From positions 62,001 to 126,000 of the forward strand of contig JACPXC010000007.1 in assembly GCA_016196755.1 (NCBI GenBank): a stretch of 64,000 nt of DNA. The letters are read 5' to 3'. Shown here piece by piece: positions 1 to 8,283 of the stretch (position 1 is its first letter; each line of letters begins with the position of its first letter). The DNA is from Elusimicrobiota bacterium. GTDB lineage: Bacteria; Elusimicrobiota; Elusimicrobia; UBA1565. The notes under the pieces are model-generated. The model was not told the origin of the DNA. It saw only the letters and a list, made by a program, of their open reading frames with translations, and did not search any database. The position numbers and the translations under genes were made by a program.

Positions 1-774
1 GAGGCGCGCCGGAACCACCGCTCCCGCGGCTACGACGAGACGAGGTCGTTCCTCTTCACGGACGCCGACAGCGTCATGGTCGACGGCGAGCGCGGAGTCG
101 TCGACGCCTACTCCGGGATCTTCGTGCCCGGCACCAGCGGCGACGGCGGCCGCTACGACGAGCGCGGAGACCAGGACGGGGACGGCTACCACGAGACCAA
201 AGGCATGAACGTGGAGCACATCTGGCCGCAGTCCTACTTCGACAGAAAGCTGCCGATGCGCTCGGACCTCCATCATCTGATGACCACCTTCCAGCACCCC
301 AACGGCATGCGCGGACGCCTGCCGTTCGGCGAGGTCCCCGACCGCGCCGTGGAGTACCAGAACTGCTGCGGCGCGCGCATGGGCGCCGGCGTCTTCGAGC
401 CCCCGGACTCGGCCAAGGGCCGGGTGGCCCGGGCGATGCTCTACTTCATGGTGCGCTACGCGGGCACCAACATCATCCCCGGTTCGGTCGCCCACCACTT
501 CTGGAACTCCCGCATCGAGACCTTCCTCGACTGGAACCGCCGCTTCCCGGCCGACCAGTTCGAGCGCGAGCGCAACGGCACCGTGGCGGAGTTCCAAGGC
601 AACCGCAACCTCTTCGTCGACGACCCGACGCTGGCCGACCGCATCGGCGCGGAGGCCTTCGTGCTCAGCCGCGGCCAAGGCGTCACGTCGGCGCACGGCT
701 ACGGCGAGACGGCCCGGGGCTCGGACACGGCGGGACGCTCGCGCGGCTCCAGCCGCAAGCCCCGGCGCCGATAG
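1..774 (+). CDS. Endonuclease I family nuclease, 5'-truncated by the window edge
   Basis: The frame is open from base 1, so the N-terminus lies outside the window; an internal ATG at 76 is not the real start. The protein carries the endonuclease I (His-Me finger) signature: NVEHIWPQS with the general-base His, followed by SDLHHL, an Asn in the HPNGMR stretch that should bind the metal, PFGEV, and near the C-terminus the family block QGNRNLFVDD. Members are secreted or periplasmic enzymes that cut DNA and often RNA non-specifically using one divalent metal ion. It is closely related to the complete gene at 860-2080, which suggests a tandem duplication. The last ~30 residues are a basic Arg/Ser-rich tail absent from its neighbour. 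Confidence 0.85.
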   Translation, partial: EARRNHRSRGYDETRSFLFTDADSVMVDGERGVVDAYSGIFVPGTSGDGGRYDERGDQDGDGYHETKGMNVEHIWPQSYFDRKLPMRSDLHHLMTTFQHPNGMRGRLPFGEVPDRAVEYQNCCGARMGAGVFEPPDSAKGRVARAMLYFMVRYAGTNIIPGSVAHHFWNSRIETFLDWNRRFPADQFERERNGTVAEFQGNRNLFVDDPTLADRIGAEAFVLSRGQGVTSAHGYGETARGSDTAGRSRGSSRKPRRR

Positions 775-859
775 CCCATAACGGCGTAGGCCCATTGGCG
801 GCCGCCCCGAGCCCCGACCGGCCCGGGTACAACGGCGCCCAAAGCGGCATCCTCGAACT

Positions 860-2080
860 ATGATCCGCCGGAGCCTCCAGTGGCTCAGCGTCCTGCTGTG
901 CGCCGCCCCCGCGTTCGCTCAGATCCGTTCGGCTCACCTGCCCGCGCGCGTCCCCGCGACTCCCCTGGGCATGGCGGGGGCCGCCGCCGGTTTCCCGGGC
1001 ACGCTCCCGACGCTCGCCGCCTCCCCCTCCTTGACCCTGCCGCTCCCGGTCCTGGCCGCTCCGAGGGCCGCGGCCGCCCCCAAGGCACTGGAGGCGGCAC
1101 TTCCTCGCGATAACGCTCGGTCGGCCGCCGCCGCGCTCGCGGCACCGGCGGGCCCGGCCAACGGCGTCAAGAAACCCTGGCGCGCCCAGACCTTCGCGCA
1201 GATGCTGGCCGACCTCAAGCGGCGCGCCGCTCCCCCGGCCGCCGACCGCCCGCCGTCGGAGGCCTCCGGGCGCGCCAAAGAGCTCTTCGACGGGGCGGCT
1301 CCGGCGCCCGTCCCCGCCGCCCCCGCGGCGGGCCCCGCCTCCTACACGGGCATCTTCCCCGGCCGGACCGGGACGGACCTGCGCGACGCCCTGCGCGAGG
1401 AGCTGCGCGCCAGCCATCGCGGCCATGATTACGAGACCGCGCGGACCGCGCTGTTTAGCCGCGTCGACAACGTCACGGTCGACGGCAGGCGCGGGGTGCG
1501 GGACGTCTATTCCGGCGTCTTCGTCCCAGGCAGGAGCGGGGACGGCTGGCGCTACCGCGGCTCGCTCCGCTACGCGGGGCCCCGCGACGAGACGCTCCAC
1601 CTCAGCGTGGAGCATGTCTGGCCGCAGTCGTTCTTCGGGCATCGGCTCCCGCTGCTCTCGGACCTCCACAACATGCTGCCCGCGTTCCACCGCCCCAACG
1701 AGCTGCGAGACCGCCTCCCGTTCGGCACGGTGCCCGACGCTTCCGTGAGCTACTACAACGCCTTCGGGGCGCGCATGGGCGCCGGCGTCTTCGAGCCTCC
1801 GGACTCGGCCAAAGGGAAGGTAGCCCGGGCTTTGCTCTACTTCCTGGTGCGCTATGGGGACGAGGGCATCCTGCCCGCGGGTCTCGCCCGCTATTTCTGG
1901 AACTCCCGCATCCAGACCTACTTGATCTGGAACCGGCGCTTCCCCCCCGACGCGTCCGAGCGCGAACGCAACGACGCCGTGGCGGCGCTGCAAGGCACCC
2001 GCAACCCATTCGTCGACGACCCGTCGCTGACCGAGCGCATCGGCGCCAAGGCCTTCGAGCTCACGCCCGTCCACCGATAG
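860..2080 (+). CDS. Secreted endonuclease I family nuclease with Ala/Pro-rich leader
   Basis: 406 residues. Residues 1-20 form a signal peptide ending in AFA. Residues ~25-165 are Ala/Pro-rich low-complexity sequence. The nuclease domain follows (~165-406), with SVEHVWPQS (Glu251 and His252 as metal ligand and general base), SDLHNM, metal-ligand Asn280, PFG and QGTRNPFVDD near the C-terminus. Family members are extracytoplasmic non-specific nucleases used in nutrient scavenging, biofilm DNA turnover or competition; the role here is not shown. The catalytic half matches the upstream partial gene almost block for block. No clear Shine-Dalgarno precedes the ATG. The Ala/Pro leader is much longer than in typical family members and recurs in unrelated proteins of this window. 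Confidence 0.88.
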   Translation: MIRRSLQWLSVLLCAAPAFAQIRSAHLPARVPATPLGMAGAAAGFPGTLPTLAASPSLTLPLPVLAAPRAAAAPKALEAALPRDNARSAAAALAAPAGPANGVKKPWRAQTFAQMLADLKRRAAPPAADRPPSEASGRAKELFDGAAPAPVPAAPAAGPASYTGIFPGRTGTDLRDALREELRASHRGHDYETARTALFSRVDNVTVDGRRGVRDVYSGVFVPGRSGDGWRYRGSLRYAGPRDETLHLSVEHVWPQSFFGHRLPLLSDLHNMLPAFHRPNELRDRLPFGTVPDASVSYYNAFGARMGAGVFEPPDSAKGKVARALLYFLVRYGDEGILPAGLARYFWNSRIQTYLIWNRRFPPDASERERNDAVAALQGTRNPFVDDPSLTERIGAKAFELTPVHR

Positions 2081-2134
2081 TCCCCTCCTCCCCCCTTGCC
2101 TTAACGCCGCAATCCCTTTAACATCCTGGAGGTC

Positions 2135-3316
2135 ATGGACGTCCTGGTATTCGACGACGACCCGACGACGGTCGACATGCTCACCGAGATCCTGGTCCGG
2201 GAGAGCTTCACCGTCAAGTCGTTCCCCGGCGGCCACCGCGCCCTCGAGACGATCCGCGCGCTCAAGCCCAAACTGGTCCTGCTCGACATCATGATGCCCG
2301 GCGGGGACGGCCTCAGCATCCTCAAGTCGCTGCGCGCCGACCCCGAACTGCGGCGTCTGCGCGTCGTGGTCATCAGCGCCAAGCGCTCGGTGGGCGACGA
2401 CACCCTGGCCGCCTCGCTGGGCGCCGACGCCGTCCTGCCTAAGCCGTTCGACATCGCGGAGCTGCGCTCCACGCTGCTGTTCTACCTGCGCGCCACCGAC
2501 CGCCTGCCGGAGGTCCAGCAGGCCGTGCTGTGCGCCCGCGTCGCCGGCTGCTGGTCCGGCGGATCGGTTAACCGCCCTACGAGCTGCGTCCTCGTCTCGA
2601 TGGGCCCCAACCGCGTCATCCTCGACGCCGGCACCGGCCTGGCCGCCGCCGACCTCGCCTTCACCTCGAATGCGACGGAGGTCTGGCTCCTGCTCACCCA
2701 TTTCCACCCCGACCACCTCGACGGCCTGGCGGGTCTCATGCGCCTGCCGAACTGCCGCCTGAAGGTCGCGGGACCGCGAGACGTCAGCGCCGAACTCTCC
2801 GAGGTGGTGGGAGCCCGCCTCGGCTCGGGGGCTCGCGGCGGCCGCATCGACTACTTCCCGCTCGGGGAGGGCGAGTTCATGATCGCCCCGGGCCTGAGCT
2901 GCTCGACCCTCATGACCCGCCATCCCGGCACGACGCTGGCCTACCGGCTCTCCTGGCTCGGGCGCTCGATGATCTACTGTCCCGACAACGAGCTCGAGCC
3001 CGGCGGCGGACCGCGCTCGCATTTCAGCGAGAAGCTCGGCCGCTTCGTGCGCGGAGCGGACCTGCTCTTCCACGACGCCCGCTACCGGGCGGCGGAGCTG
3101 CCGTCCAAGCGGGGCCAGGGCCACTCCTCGGCCGTCGACGCGGCCGCGCTCGCCGCGGCAAACGGAGTGCGGCGTCTTGTCCTGTTCCACGCCGACCCCG
3201 CCTATTCCGACGAGGAGCTGGCCCTCGAGCGCCGCGACGCGCTCGCTGCCGTCGCGGCCGATCAGGCGGTCATCGACGTGTCCTGGGCCAAACCCGGGCT
3301 CGACATCATGGTCTAA
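2135..3316 (+). CDS. Response regulator receiver fused to metallo-beta-lactamase-fold hydrolase
   Basis: 393 residues. Residues 1-115 are a receiver domain with the acidic pocket at Asp8/Asp9, phospho-acceptor Asp51 in LLDIMMPGGDG, the switch Ser81 and Lys103 in LPKPF. Residues ~135-393 are a metallo-beta-lactamase fold with the zinc motif HFHPDH (189-194) and further His/Asp ligands (TRHPG, CPDNE, FHDARY, GQGHSS). The family resembles RNase Z/PhnP/cAMP-phosphodiesterase-type phosphodiesterases. Inference: phosphorylation of the receiver controls a zinc hydrolase, perhaps one acting on a cyclic nucleotide or RNA. No DNA-binding output domain is present. GGAGG lies just upstream of the ATG. 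No histidine kinase is encoded nearby. Confidence 0.9.
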   Translation: MDVLVFDDDPTTVDMLTEILVRESFTVKSFPGGHRALETIRALKPKLVLLDIMMPGGDGLSILKSLRADPELRRLRVVVISAKRSVGDDTLAASLGADAVLPKPFDIAELRSTLLFYLRATDRLPEVQQAVLCARVAGCWSGGSVNRPTSCVLVSMGPNRVILDAGTGLAAADLAFTSNATEVWLLLTHFHPDHLDGLAGLMRLPNCRLKVAGPRDVSAELSEVVGARLGSGARGGRIDYFPLGEGEFMIAPGLSCSTLMTRHPGTTLAYRLSWLGRSMIYCPDNELEPGGGPRSHFSEKLGRFVRGADLLFHDARYRAAELPSKRGQGHSSAVDAAALAAANGVRRLVLFHADPAYSDEELALERRDALAAVAADQAVIDVSWAKPGLDIMV

Positions 3317-3324
3317 AGAACGTG

Positions 3325-3366
3325 AAAAAAGAGCCGGGGCCGTCCCTATGCGAGGGGCGGCCCCGG
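3325..3366 (-). terminator. Rho-independent terminator of tRNA-Glu
   Basis: A 13-bp stem (3334-3346 pairing with 3354-3366, one mismatch) with a 7-nt loop. On the minus strand it is followed by a run of six T at 3330-3325. It lies directly downstream of the minus-strand tRNA and also separates it from the convergent gene ending at 3316. Confidence 0.78.
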
Positions 3367-3383
3367 ACCGTTCCGGCGACGGG

Positions 3384-3457
3384 TGGCGCGTACGGGATTT
3401 GAACCCGTGATCTCCGCCTTGAGAGGGCGGCGTCCTAGGCCGCTAGACGAACGCGCC
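3384..3457 (-). tRNA. tRNA-Glu (anticodon CTC)
   Basis: On the minus strand a full cloverleaf can be drawn. A 7-bp acceptor stem (GGCGCGT/ACGCGCC) is followed by TTCGTCTAGCGGCCTAGGAC in the D region, as in other bacterial tRNA-Glu. The anticodon stem CCGCC/GGCGG encloses loop CTCTCAA with anticodon CTC, and the T arm is CGGGTTCGAATCCCG. The discriminator base is A and CCA is not encoded. It reads GAG, which should be the dominant Glu codon in this GC-rich genome. Confidence 0.96.
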
Positions 3458-3479
3458 ACTCGTCGCCGGACAGGGCGTC

Positions 3480-3485
3480 AGTATA
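3480..3485 (-). promoter_or_regulatory. Possible -10 element for tRNA-Glu
   Basis: TATACT on the minus strand, 22 bases upstream of the tRNA 5' end. No convincing -35 is seen at 16-18 bp, so only the -10 is supported. Confidence 0.3.
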
Positions 3486-3506
3486 CCAAAAAGCTAGAAT
3501 GTCGCC

Positions 3507-3941
3507 GTGGGAAGACTACTGCTCGCGGCGGCTCCGGCGGTCCTCTTCGGCTGTGCCGCCGCCTTCGCCCCCGCCCGGCCCGCCTGGCCGTCCCTCCCCG
3601 ACGGCCACTTCATGCATGTCGGGGATTTCCTCCAGGTCACCGGCACGGGCCGCGCCGCCAAGCCATCCCGCAACGAGACTCAGGAAAGGTCCGAGGCCCG
3701 CGACGCCGCACTGCTCGACGCGTGGACGCGCCTCAAGAGCTACGTGGACGCCCTGCCGCTCGAGGGCGGAGGCAGCGTCTACGGGGCGGCGCGCAACGAC
3801 GCGGCCCTGGCCAAGGGGATGGAGCGGCTGATCTACGCGGCCCAGATCGTCACGACGCGCTACGACGGCCCGGTGGCCGCCGTCGTGGTCCGCGTCGACA
3901 AGGTGGCGCTCAACCGCCTCCTCGGGACGGATTTCAAGTGA
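3507..3941 (+). CDS. LPP20-like lipoprotein
   Basis: 144 residues from a GTG start. The N-terminus is a short lipoprotein signal with Cys16 in a VLFGC lipobox-like context. The rest has the look of LPP20-type outer-membrane lipoproteins: a helix rich in Ala/Asp/Arg (EARDAALLDAWTRLKSYV) followed by a beta segment ending in VAAVVVRVDK. Function of this family is mostly unknown. The stop codon overlaps the GTG of the downstream S9 peptidase (GTGA), so translation is coupled. A TAGAAT box at 3495-3500 sits only 7 nt before the start, suggesting a leaderless message. Family assignment is by pattern only. Confidence 0.6.
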   Translation: MGRLLLAAAPAVLFGCAAAFAPARPAWPSLPDGHFMHVGDFLQVTGTGRAAKPSRNETQERSEARDAALLDAWTRLKSYVDALPLEGGGSVYGAARNDAALAKGMERLIYAAQIVTTRYDGPVAAVVVRVDKVALNRLLGTDFK

Positions 3942-5770
3942 GCGGCCTCATCGAGCGCGAGCTGCTGTTCGGCAACCCGGTCAAAGCCGCGCCCAAGGTC
4001 TCCCCCGACGGCCGCCGTCTGGCCTTCCTGGCCCCCGACGAGGGCGTCCTCAATGTCTGGCTGGCGGACTCGACGGCCCCCGGCGCGCCCGCCCGGCCCG
4101 TCACCCGCGACCGCGGACGCGGGATCCGCGCCTACTTCTGGGCCTGCGACGGCAAGAGTCTCGTCTACGCCCAGGACAAGGACGGCGACGAGAACTGGCA
4201 TCTGCACCAGACCGACAGCGAGACCGGGCGCACCCGCGACCTGACGCCCTTCGAGGGCGCCCAGGCCCACGCCTTGGCCACCGACCCCAAGTTCCCCCAC
4301 GAGCTGCTGGTCACGGCCAACGCCCGCGACAAGCGCGTGCACGACGTCCTGCGCGTCGACCTTCGCGACGGTTCCTCACGGACGGTCTGCGAGAACCCCG
4401 GCGACGTCATCGGCTGGCTGGCCGACTCCGAGTTCCGGGTGCGGGCCGCCAAGGCCCAGCGGCCGGACGGGGGAACCGAGCTGCGCGTGCGCGACGCGGA
4501 GACCGGCCCGTGGCGGACGGTGGCCTCCTGGGGACCCGACGACCAGGGGGGCGCCATGGGATTTACGCCCGACGGCGCCTCGCTCTACGTCGAGACCAGC
4601 CTCGGCGCGGACACCACCCGGCTCGTGACCCTGCGCCTGTCCGACGGCGCCGAGACCCCGCTCTTCCATGACCCGCGCGTCGACCTCGGCGGAGCGCTGT
4701 TCCATCCGGTCGACCTCCGGCTCCAGGCCGTGGCCGTCGAGCCGGAGCGCCTGGAATGGACCGTCCTCGACCCGGAGATCGCCGAGGACTTCAAGGTCCT
4801 GCGCGCGGCATGCCCGGGCGATTTCGAGGTGGTCAGCCGCGACGACGCCGACCGGGTCTGGGTGGTTTTCTACAACAACGACTCCCGCCCCCCCTGCTAC
4901 TTCCTTTATAAGAGGGACACCCGTACGGCCGAGCACCTGTTCTCGACCCGCCCGGCCCTCGAGGGCATCCCCCTCGGCCCCATGACCCCGGTCACCATCC
5001 CGGCGCGCGACGGGCTGAGCCTGCGGGGCTACCTGACCCTCCCGCCCGGTGTAGCACCCAAGCACATCCCCCTCGTCCTGCTCGTCCATGGCGGGCCCTG
5101 GGCCCGGGACCGGTGGGGTTGGAGCCCCGAAGCGCTTTGGCTGGCCGACCGCGGCATGGCGGTCCTGCGCGTCAACTTCCGCGGCTCGACCGGCTACGGG
5201 AAGTCCTTCCTGCACGCCGGCGACCGCGAATGGGGCGCTAAGATGCAGGACGACCTGACCGACGCGGTGCGCTGGGCCGTCAAGAGCGGCGTGGCCGACC
5301 CGGCCAAGGTCGCGGTCTACGGGGGCTCCTACGGCGGCTACGCCGCGCTGGCCGGCGCCGCCTTCACCCCCGAGGTCTACGCCTGCGCGGTGGACATCGT
5401 CGGGCCCTCGAACCTCGAGACGCTGATCCGCTCCATCCCCCCCTACTGGGAGCCCATGAAGCGCATCTTCGAGCTTCGGGTGGGCGACGTCGACAAGGAG
5501 CCCGAGTTCCTGCGCGCGCGCTCCCCCCTGCACGCAGCCGAGCGCATCGCGATCCCGCTCCTCATCGCCCAGGGCGCCAACGACCCGCGCGTCAAACAGG
5601 CCGAGAGCGAGCAGATCGTCTCGGTCCTGCGCGCCAAGGGCAAGCCCGTCGAGTACATGCTGTTTGCCGACGAGGGCCACGGCTTCGCGCGGCCCGAGAA
5701 CCGGCTGAGGTTCTACGCCGCGGCCGAGGCCTTCCTGTCCAAACACCTCGGCACGCTGTCTACGAGCTAG
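3938..5770 (+). CDS. Prolyl oligopeptidase family (S9) serine peptidase
   Basis: 610 residues from a GTG that overlaps the previous stop. The N-terminal two thirds is a beta-propeller with DPP-IV/acylaminoacyl-peptidase-like repeats (SPDGRRLAFL, GFTPDGASLYVET). The alpha/beta hydrolase domain starts near residue 350 and holds the triad Ser464 (GGSYGG), Asp549 (ANDPRV) and His581 (DEGHGF). Such enzymes cleave short peptides, usually in the cytoplasm when, as here, there is no signal peptide. It is placed between a lipoprotein and pilT in one rightward run, with 8 bp to pilT. Exact specificity (dipeptidyl versus acylaminoacyl) cannot be read from sequence. Confidence 0.92.
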   Translation: MSGLIERELLFGNPVKAAPKVSPDGRRLAFLAPDEGVLNVWLADSTAPGAPARPVTRDRGRGIRAYFWACDGKSLVYAQDKDGDENWHLHQTDSETGRTRDLTPFEGAQAHALATDPKFPHELLVTANARDKRVHDVLRVDLRDGSSRTVCENPGDVIGWLADSEFRVRAAKAQRPDGGTELRVRDAETGPWRTVASWGPDDQGGAMGFTPDGASLYVETSLGADTTRLVTLRLSDGAETPLFHDPRVDLGGALFHPVDLRLQAVAVEPERLEWTVLDPEIAEDFKVLRAACPGDFEVVSRDDADRVWVVFYNNDSRPPCYFLYKRDTRTAEHLFSTRPALEGIPLGPMTPVTIPARDGLSLRGYLTLPPGVAPKHIPLVLLVHGGPWARDRWGWSPEALWLADRGMAVLRVNFRGSTGYGKSFLHAGDREWGAKMQDDLTDAVRWAVKSGVADPAKVAVYGGSYGGYAALAGAAFTPEVYACAVDIVGPSNLETLIRSIPPYWEPMKRIFELRVGDVDKEPEFLRARSPLHAAERIAIPLLIAQGANDPRVKQAESEQIVSVLRAKGKPVEYMLFADEGHGFARPENRLRFYAAAEAFLSKHLGTLSTS

Positions 5771-5778
5771 GAGAGACC

Positions 5779-6825
5779 ATGGAGCTAGTCGAGATCCTCA
5801 AGGCCGCCGTCGGGCAGGGCGCCAGCGACGTCCACCTCACCACCGGCAGCGTCCCGCTGGTGCGCGTCCACGGCGAGATCCAGGACCTGGCCGGCTTCTC
5901 CACCCTCAACGCCGACGACTGCCGGCGCATGATCTACTCGATCCTCTACGAGGAGCAGCGCGCCAAGTTCGAGGCCCACATGGAGCTCGACTGCTCGGTC
6001 CAGATCCCCAACATGGCGCGCTTCCGCGTCAACGTCCTGCGCCAGCGCGGCTCGGTGGAGGCCGTCCTGCGCGTCATCTCCTCGACCATCCCGACGCCCG
6101 AGCAGATCGGCCTGGGTCCCAAGGCGCTGTCGATGGCCGACCTCGGCAGCGGCCTGGTCTTGGTCACCGGTCCGACGGGCTCGGGCAAGTCCACCACCCT
6201 GGCCTGCCTCATCGACCGCATCAACCAGACCTCCAACAAGCACATCCTCACCGTCGAGGACCCCATCGAGTACCTCTACACCCGCTCCAAGTGCGTCATC
6301 CGCCAGCGCGAGGTGGGCTCCGACACCGAGTCGTTCCAGGCCGCCCTGCGCCACGCCCTGCGCCAGGACCCCGACGTCATCCTGGTCGGCGAACTCCGGG
6401 ACTTGGAGACCATCCAGCTGGCCCTCACCGCCGCCGAGACCGGCCACCTCTGCCTGGCCACCCTGCACACCCGCGACGCGGCCTCCACCGTCGACCGCAT
6501 CATCGACGTCTTCCCGGCCCACCAACAGCAGCAGATCCGTGTCCAGCTGGCCGGCTCGCTCAAGGGCGTCATCACCCAGCTCCTGGCCCCGCGCGCCGAC
6601 GGCCAGGGCATGGTGGCCGTGCGCGAGATGATGTTCGCCACGCCCGCGCTGGCCAACCTCATCCGAGAGGGCAAGACCCACATGATCCGCAACGTCATCG
6701 AGACCAGCGGCAAGGATGGGATGTTCACGATGGACAAGAGCATCGAGGAGCTCGTGCAGCGCGGGACCATCACGCGCGAGGAAGCCGAGGCGATGGGGTT
6801 CACGGGGCAGAAGAAGCTCCGCTGA
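5779..6825 (+). CDS. pilT: PilT-family twitching motility ATPase
   Basis: 348 residues, the usual length. Residues 1-100 form the N-terminal PAS-like domain with ASDVHLTTGSVP. The ATPase core has Walker A GPTGSGKST (131-139), the Asp box around TVEDPIEY, Walker B with ILVGELRD (family consensus ILVGEMRD) and the His box TGHLCLATLHT. PilT is the hexameric cytoplasmic retraction motor of type IV pili. AGGAGA precedes the ATG by 4 nt. No other pilus gene is in the window, but the giant FN3 protein and secreted nucleases fit a surface-active lifestyle. Very secure call. Confidence 0.95.
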   Translation: MELVEILKAAVGQGASDVHLTTGSVPLVRVHGEIQDLAGFSTLNADDCRRMIYSILYEEQRAKFEAHMELDCSVQIPNMARFRVNVLRQRGSVEAVLRVISSTIPTPEQIGLGPKALSMADLGSGLVLVTGPTGSGKSTTLACLIDRINQTSNKHILTVEDPIEYLYTRSKCVIRQREVGSDTESFQAALRHALRQDPDVILVGELRDLETIQLALTAAETGHLCLATLHTRDAASTVDRIIDVFPAHQQQQIRVQLAGSLKGVITQLLAPRADGQGMVAVREMMFATPALANLIREGKTHMIRNVIETSGKDGMFTMDKSIEELVQRGTITREEAEAMGFTGQKKLR

Positions 6826-6903
6826 CCGTTTCCGTTCTTACCTGGCTCTTACCTTTCGTAAACATCCCCGTGACCGCCGCCTGCCATCCTGGCGGCAAGG
6901 GCC

Positions 6904-7335
6904 ATGCCGCGCCTTTCCTTGGCCGTCGTCGCCGCGTTCCTGCTCGCAGCCCCTTCCGGCGCCGCCGAGGGCAAAGCCTGCGCGGCCTTTAAAGCCCGCC
7001 TCGCCGCCTTCCATGCCGCCCAGAGCGCCGAGTTCACCGCCGCGGGCCGGCGCCGCCGCGACCTCGAGGCCTCGCTGAGCGCCGAGGCCGCCAACGCCCG
7101 GGCCCTGGCCGCCTCGCTCTTGCGCCAAGCCCGGCGCGCCCGGAGCGGCGCGCTGCGCCAGGTCCTAATCCAGCAGTCGCGCGCGGCGGGCGAGGCGGCG
7201 GCCTCCGCCAAGCGGCGGCTGGCGCAGGCGGTGGGTGAACGGCGCGCCGCCGAGGCGGGGTTCAAGGAATCCTACAAGGAGCAGGCCCGGGCGCTGCTGG
7301 GAGAGCGCCCACCCGGCTGCGCGCTCAGAGAGTAG
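6904..7335 (+). CDS. Secreted Ala/Arg-rich helical protein, unknown function
   Basis: 143 residues. A clean signal peptide (residues 1-20, cleavage after SGAA or AAEG) precedes one long predicted helix rich in Ala, Arg and Glu, with Cys near both ends of the mature chain (Cys26 and Cys139) that could form a disulphide. I recognise no family. It lies 78 bp after pilT on the same strand and meets the methyltransferase gene tail to tail. Codon usage matches its neighbours, so it is probably real. Confidence 0.6.
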   Translation: MPRLSLAVVAAFLLAAPSGAAEGKACAAFKARLAAFHAAQSAEFTAAGRRRRDLEASLSAEAANARALAASLLRQARRARSGALRQVLIQQSRAAGEAAASAKRRLAQAVGERRAAEAGFKESYKEQARALLGERPPGCALRE

Positions 7336-7344
7336 GAGCCCGCC

Positions 7345-8115
7345 TTACCGCGGGCGGCCCTTGATGCGAACGGCGCGCTCGCCGTCGTCTTCGTCGGGGA
7401 CGCTCTTGCGCGGCGGCTCCACGCGGTCGGCCGCGACGATCAGGCGCATCGAGTCGAGGCCGTACGGCTTGCCGTGGTAGTCGCCCCAGACGCCGTGGAC
7501 GCGAAAGCCGCCGTCGGCGAGGAGGCGCCGCAGCTCGGTCAGCGCGTACACGCGCAGGGTCTCGCCGCCCTTGGGAGGCTTGCCGCCGCGCGAGGAGAAG
7601 CCGCGGCCGTCCAGGCGGCCGGTGACGAGGTCGAAGGCGCCGTCATGGGCGCCGAGGTTGCGCACCAGCCACTCGCGGTTGAGGAGGTCGAGGAGCAGGC
7701 GGCCGCCGGGCTTGAGCGAGCGGTGGACCGCCTGCAGACAGCGCAGGTCGTCGCGCTCGGAGGGCAGCGAGCCCAGCGGGTTGCGCACGATGATGACGGC
7801 GTTGAACTCGCCGTCGTAGGGGATGCGGTCGAGCCGGCTGGCGAGAAAATGCACCGTCAGGGCCTCGGACTTGGCGCGCTCGCGCCCGCCGGCCAGCGCC
7901 TCGGTCGTCGCTTCCATCCCCACCACGCGGTACTGGCGCCGGGCCAGCTCCAGGGTCTGGGCGCCGGCCCCGCAGCCGAGGTCCAGGACGCGCGAGCGGT
8001 GCTTGAGCTCGAGGAAGCGCTCGAGCCCGTCGACCTGGGAGCGTATCCGCGCCTCGGGGCGCAGGACGGACTCGGAGCCGAAGAGCTTGGTCTTCCAGTG
8101 CGGGGCGGGTGTCAT
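7345..8115 (-). CDS. Class I SAM-dependent methyltransferase
   Basis: 256 residues. SAM motif I is VLDLGCGAGAQTLELA (residues ~44-59); the acidic residue ending beta-2 is in VVGMEAT; the motif near residue 110 is AVIIVRNPLGSL and the post-II block is KPGGRLLLDLLN. The pattern is that of small-molecule methyltransferases (UbiE/Methyltransf_25 type); substrate unknown. It has a perfect TATAAT 8 nt upstream of its ATG, overlapping the stop codon of the upstream small gene, so a leaderless transcript is likely in addition to readthrough. Confidence 0.88.
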   Translation of the reverse strand: MTPAPHWKTKLFGSESVLRPEARIRSQVDGLERFLELKHRSRVLDLGCGAGAQTLELARRQYRVVGMEATTEALAGGRERAKSEALTVHFLASRLDRIPYDGEFNAVIIVRNPLGSLPSERDDLRCLQAVHRSLKPGGRLLLDLLNREWLVRNLGAHDGAFDLVTGRLDGRGFSSRGGKPPKGGETLRVYALTELRRLLADGGFRVHGVWGDYHGKPYGLDSMRLIVAADRVEPPRKSVPDEDDGERAVRIKGRPR

Positions 8116-8123
8116 CGCGTCCG

Positions 8124-8129
8124 ATTATA
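8124..8129 (-). promoter_or_regulatory. -10 element (TATAAT) for the methyltransferase gene
   Basis: Perfect TATAAT on the minus strand ending 8 nt before the ATG at 8115. A weak TCGACC lies 15 bp further upstream. Transcription would start within 1-3 nt of the start codon. Confidence 0.42.
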
Positions 8130-8283
8130 CATCGTGCTCGAGTCGGTCGAGGCGGGCCTCGACCTTGGCCAGGCGGCGGGCGAGGTCCGCGGGGTCGGCG
8201 GCCTTGAGCGCGCTAAAGAACAGGACGTAGGCGGCCAGGCCGCCGAGGGCCGCCGCGCCTACGGCGGTGAGAAGGAGGATCAC
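8125..8283 (-). CDS. Small single-pass membrane protein with C-terminal coiled coil
   Basis: 52 residues starting at a GTG that overlaps the stop of the SRPBCC gene (GTGA). Residues 1-25 are one strongly hydrophobic segment (MILLLTAVGAAALGG onwards); residues 30-52 form an amphipathic heptad-like helix (LARRLAKVEARLDRLEHDV). Size and plan recall CcmD-like or other tiny membrane scaffolds, but no motif supports a name. The start overlap and codon usage suggest a real gene in the SRPBCC transcript. Confidence 0.52.
   Translation of the reverse strand: MILLLTAVGAAALGGLAAYVLFFSALKAADPADLARRLAKVEARLDRLEHDV

Noticed and set aside
683-3190. Very long minus-strand open frame opposite the nuclease and REC-MBL genes
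   Set aside because: Arg/Gly/Ala-rich translation without motifs, exactly antisense to well-supported genes; a GC-rich shadow.
7337-7354. GCCCGC/GCGGGC hairpin between convergent genes as a terminator
   Set aside because: 6-bp stem with no following T run in either direction, partly within the methyltransferase 3' end.
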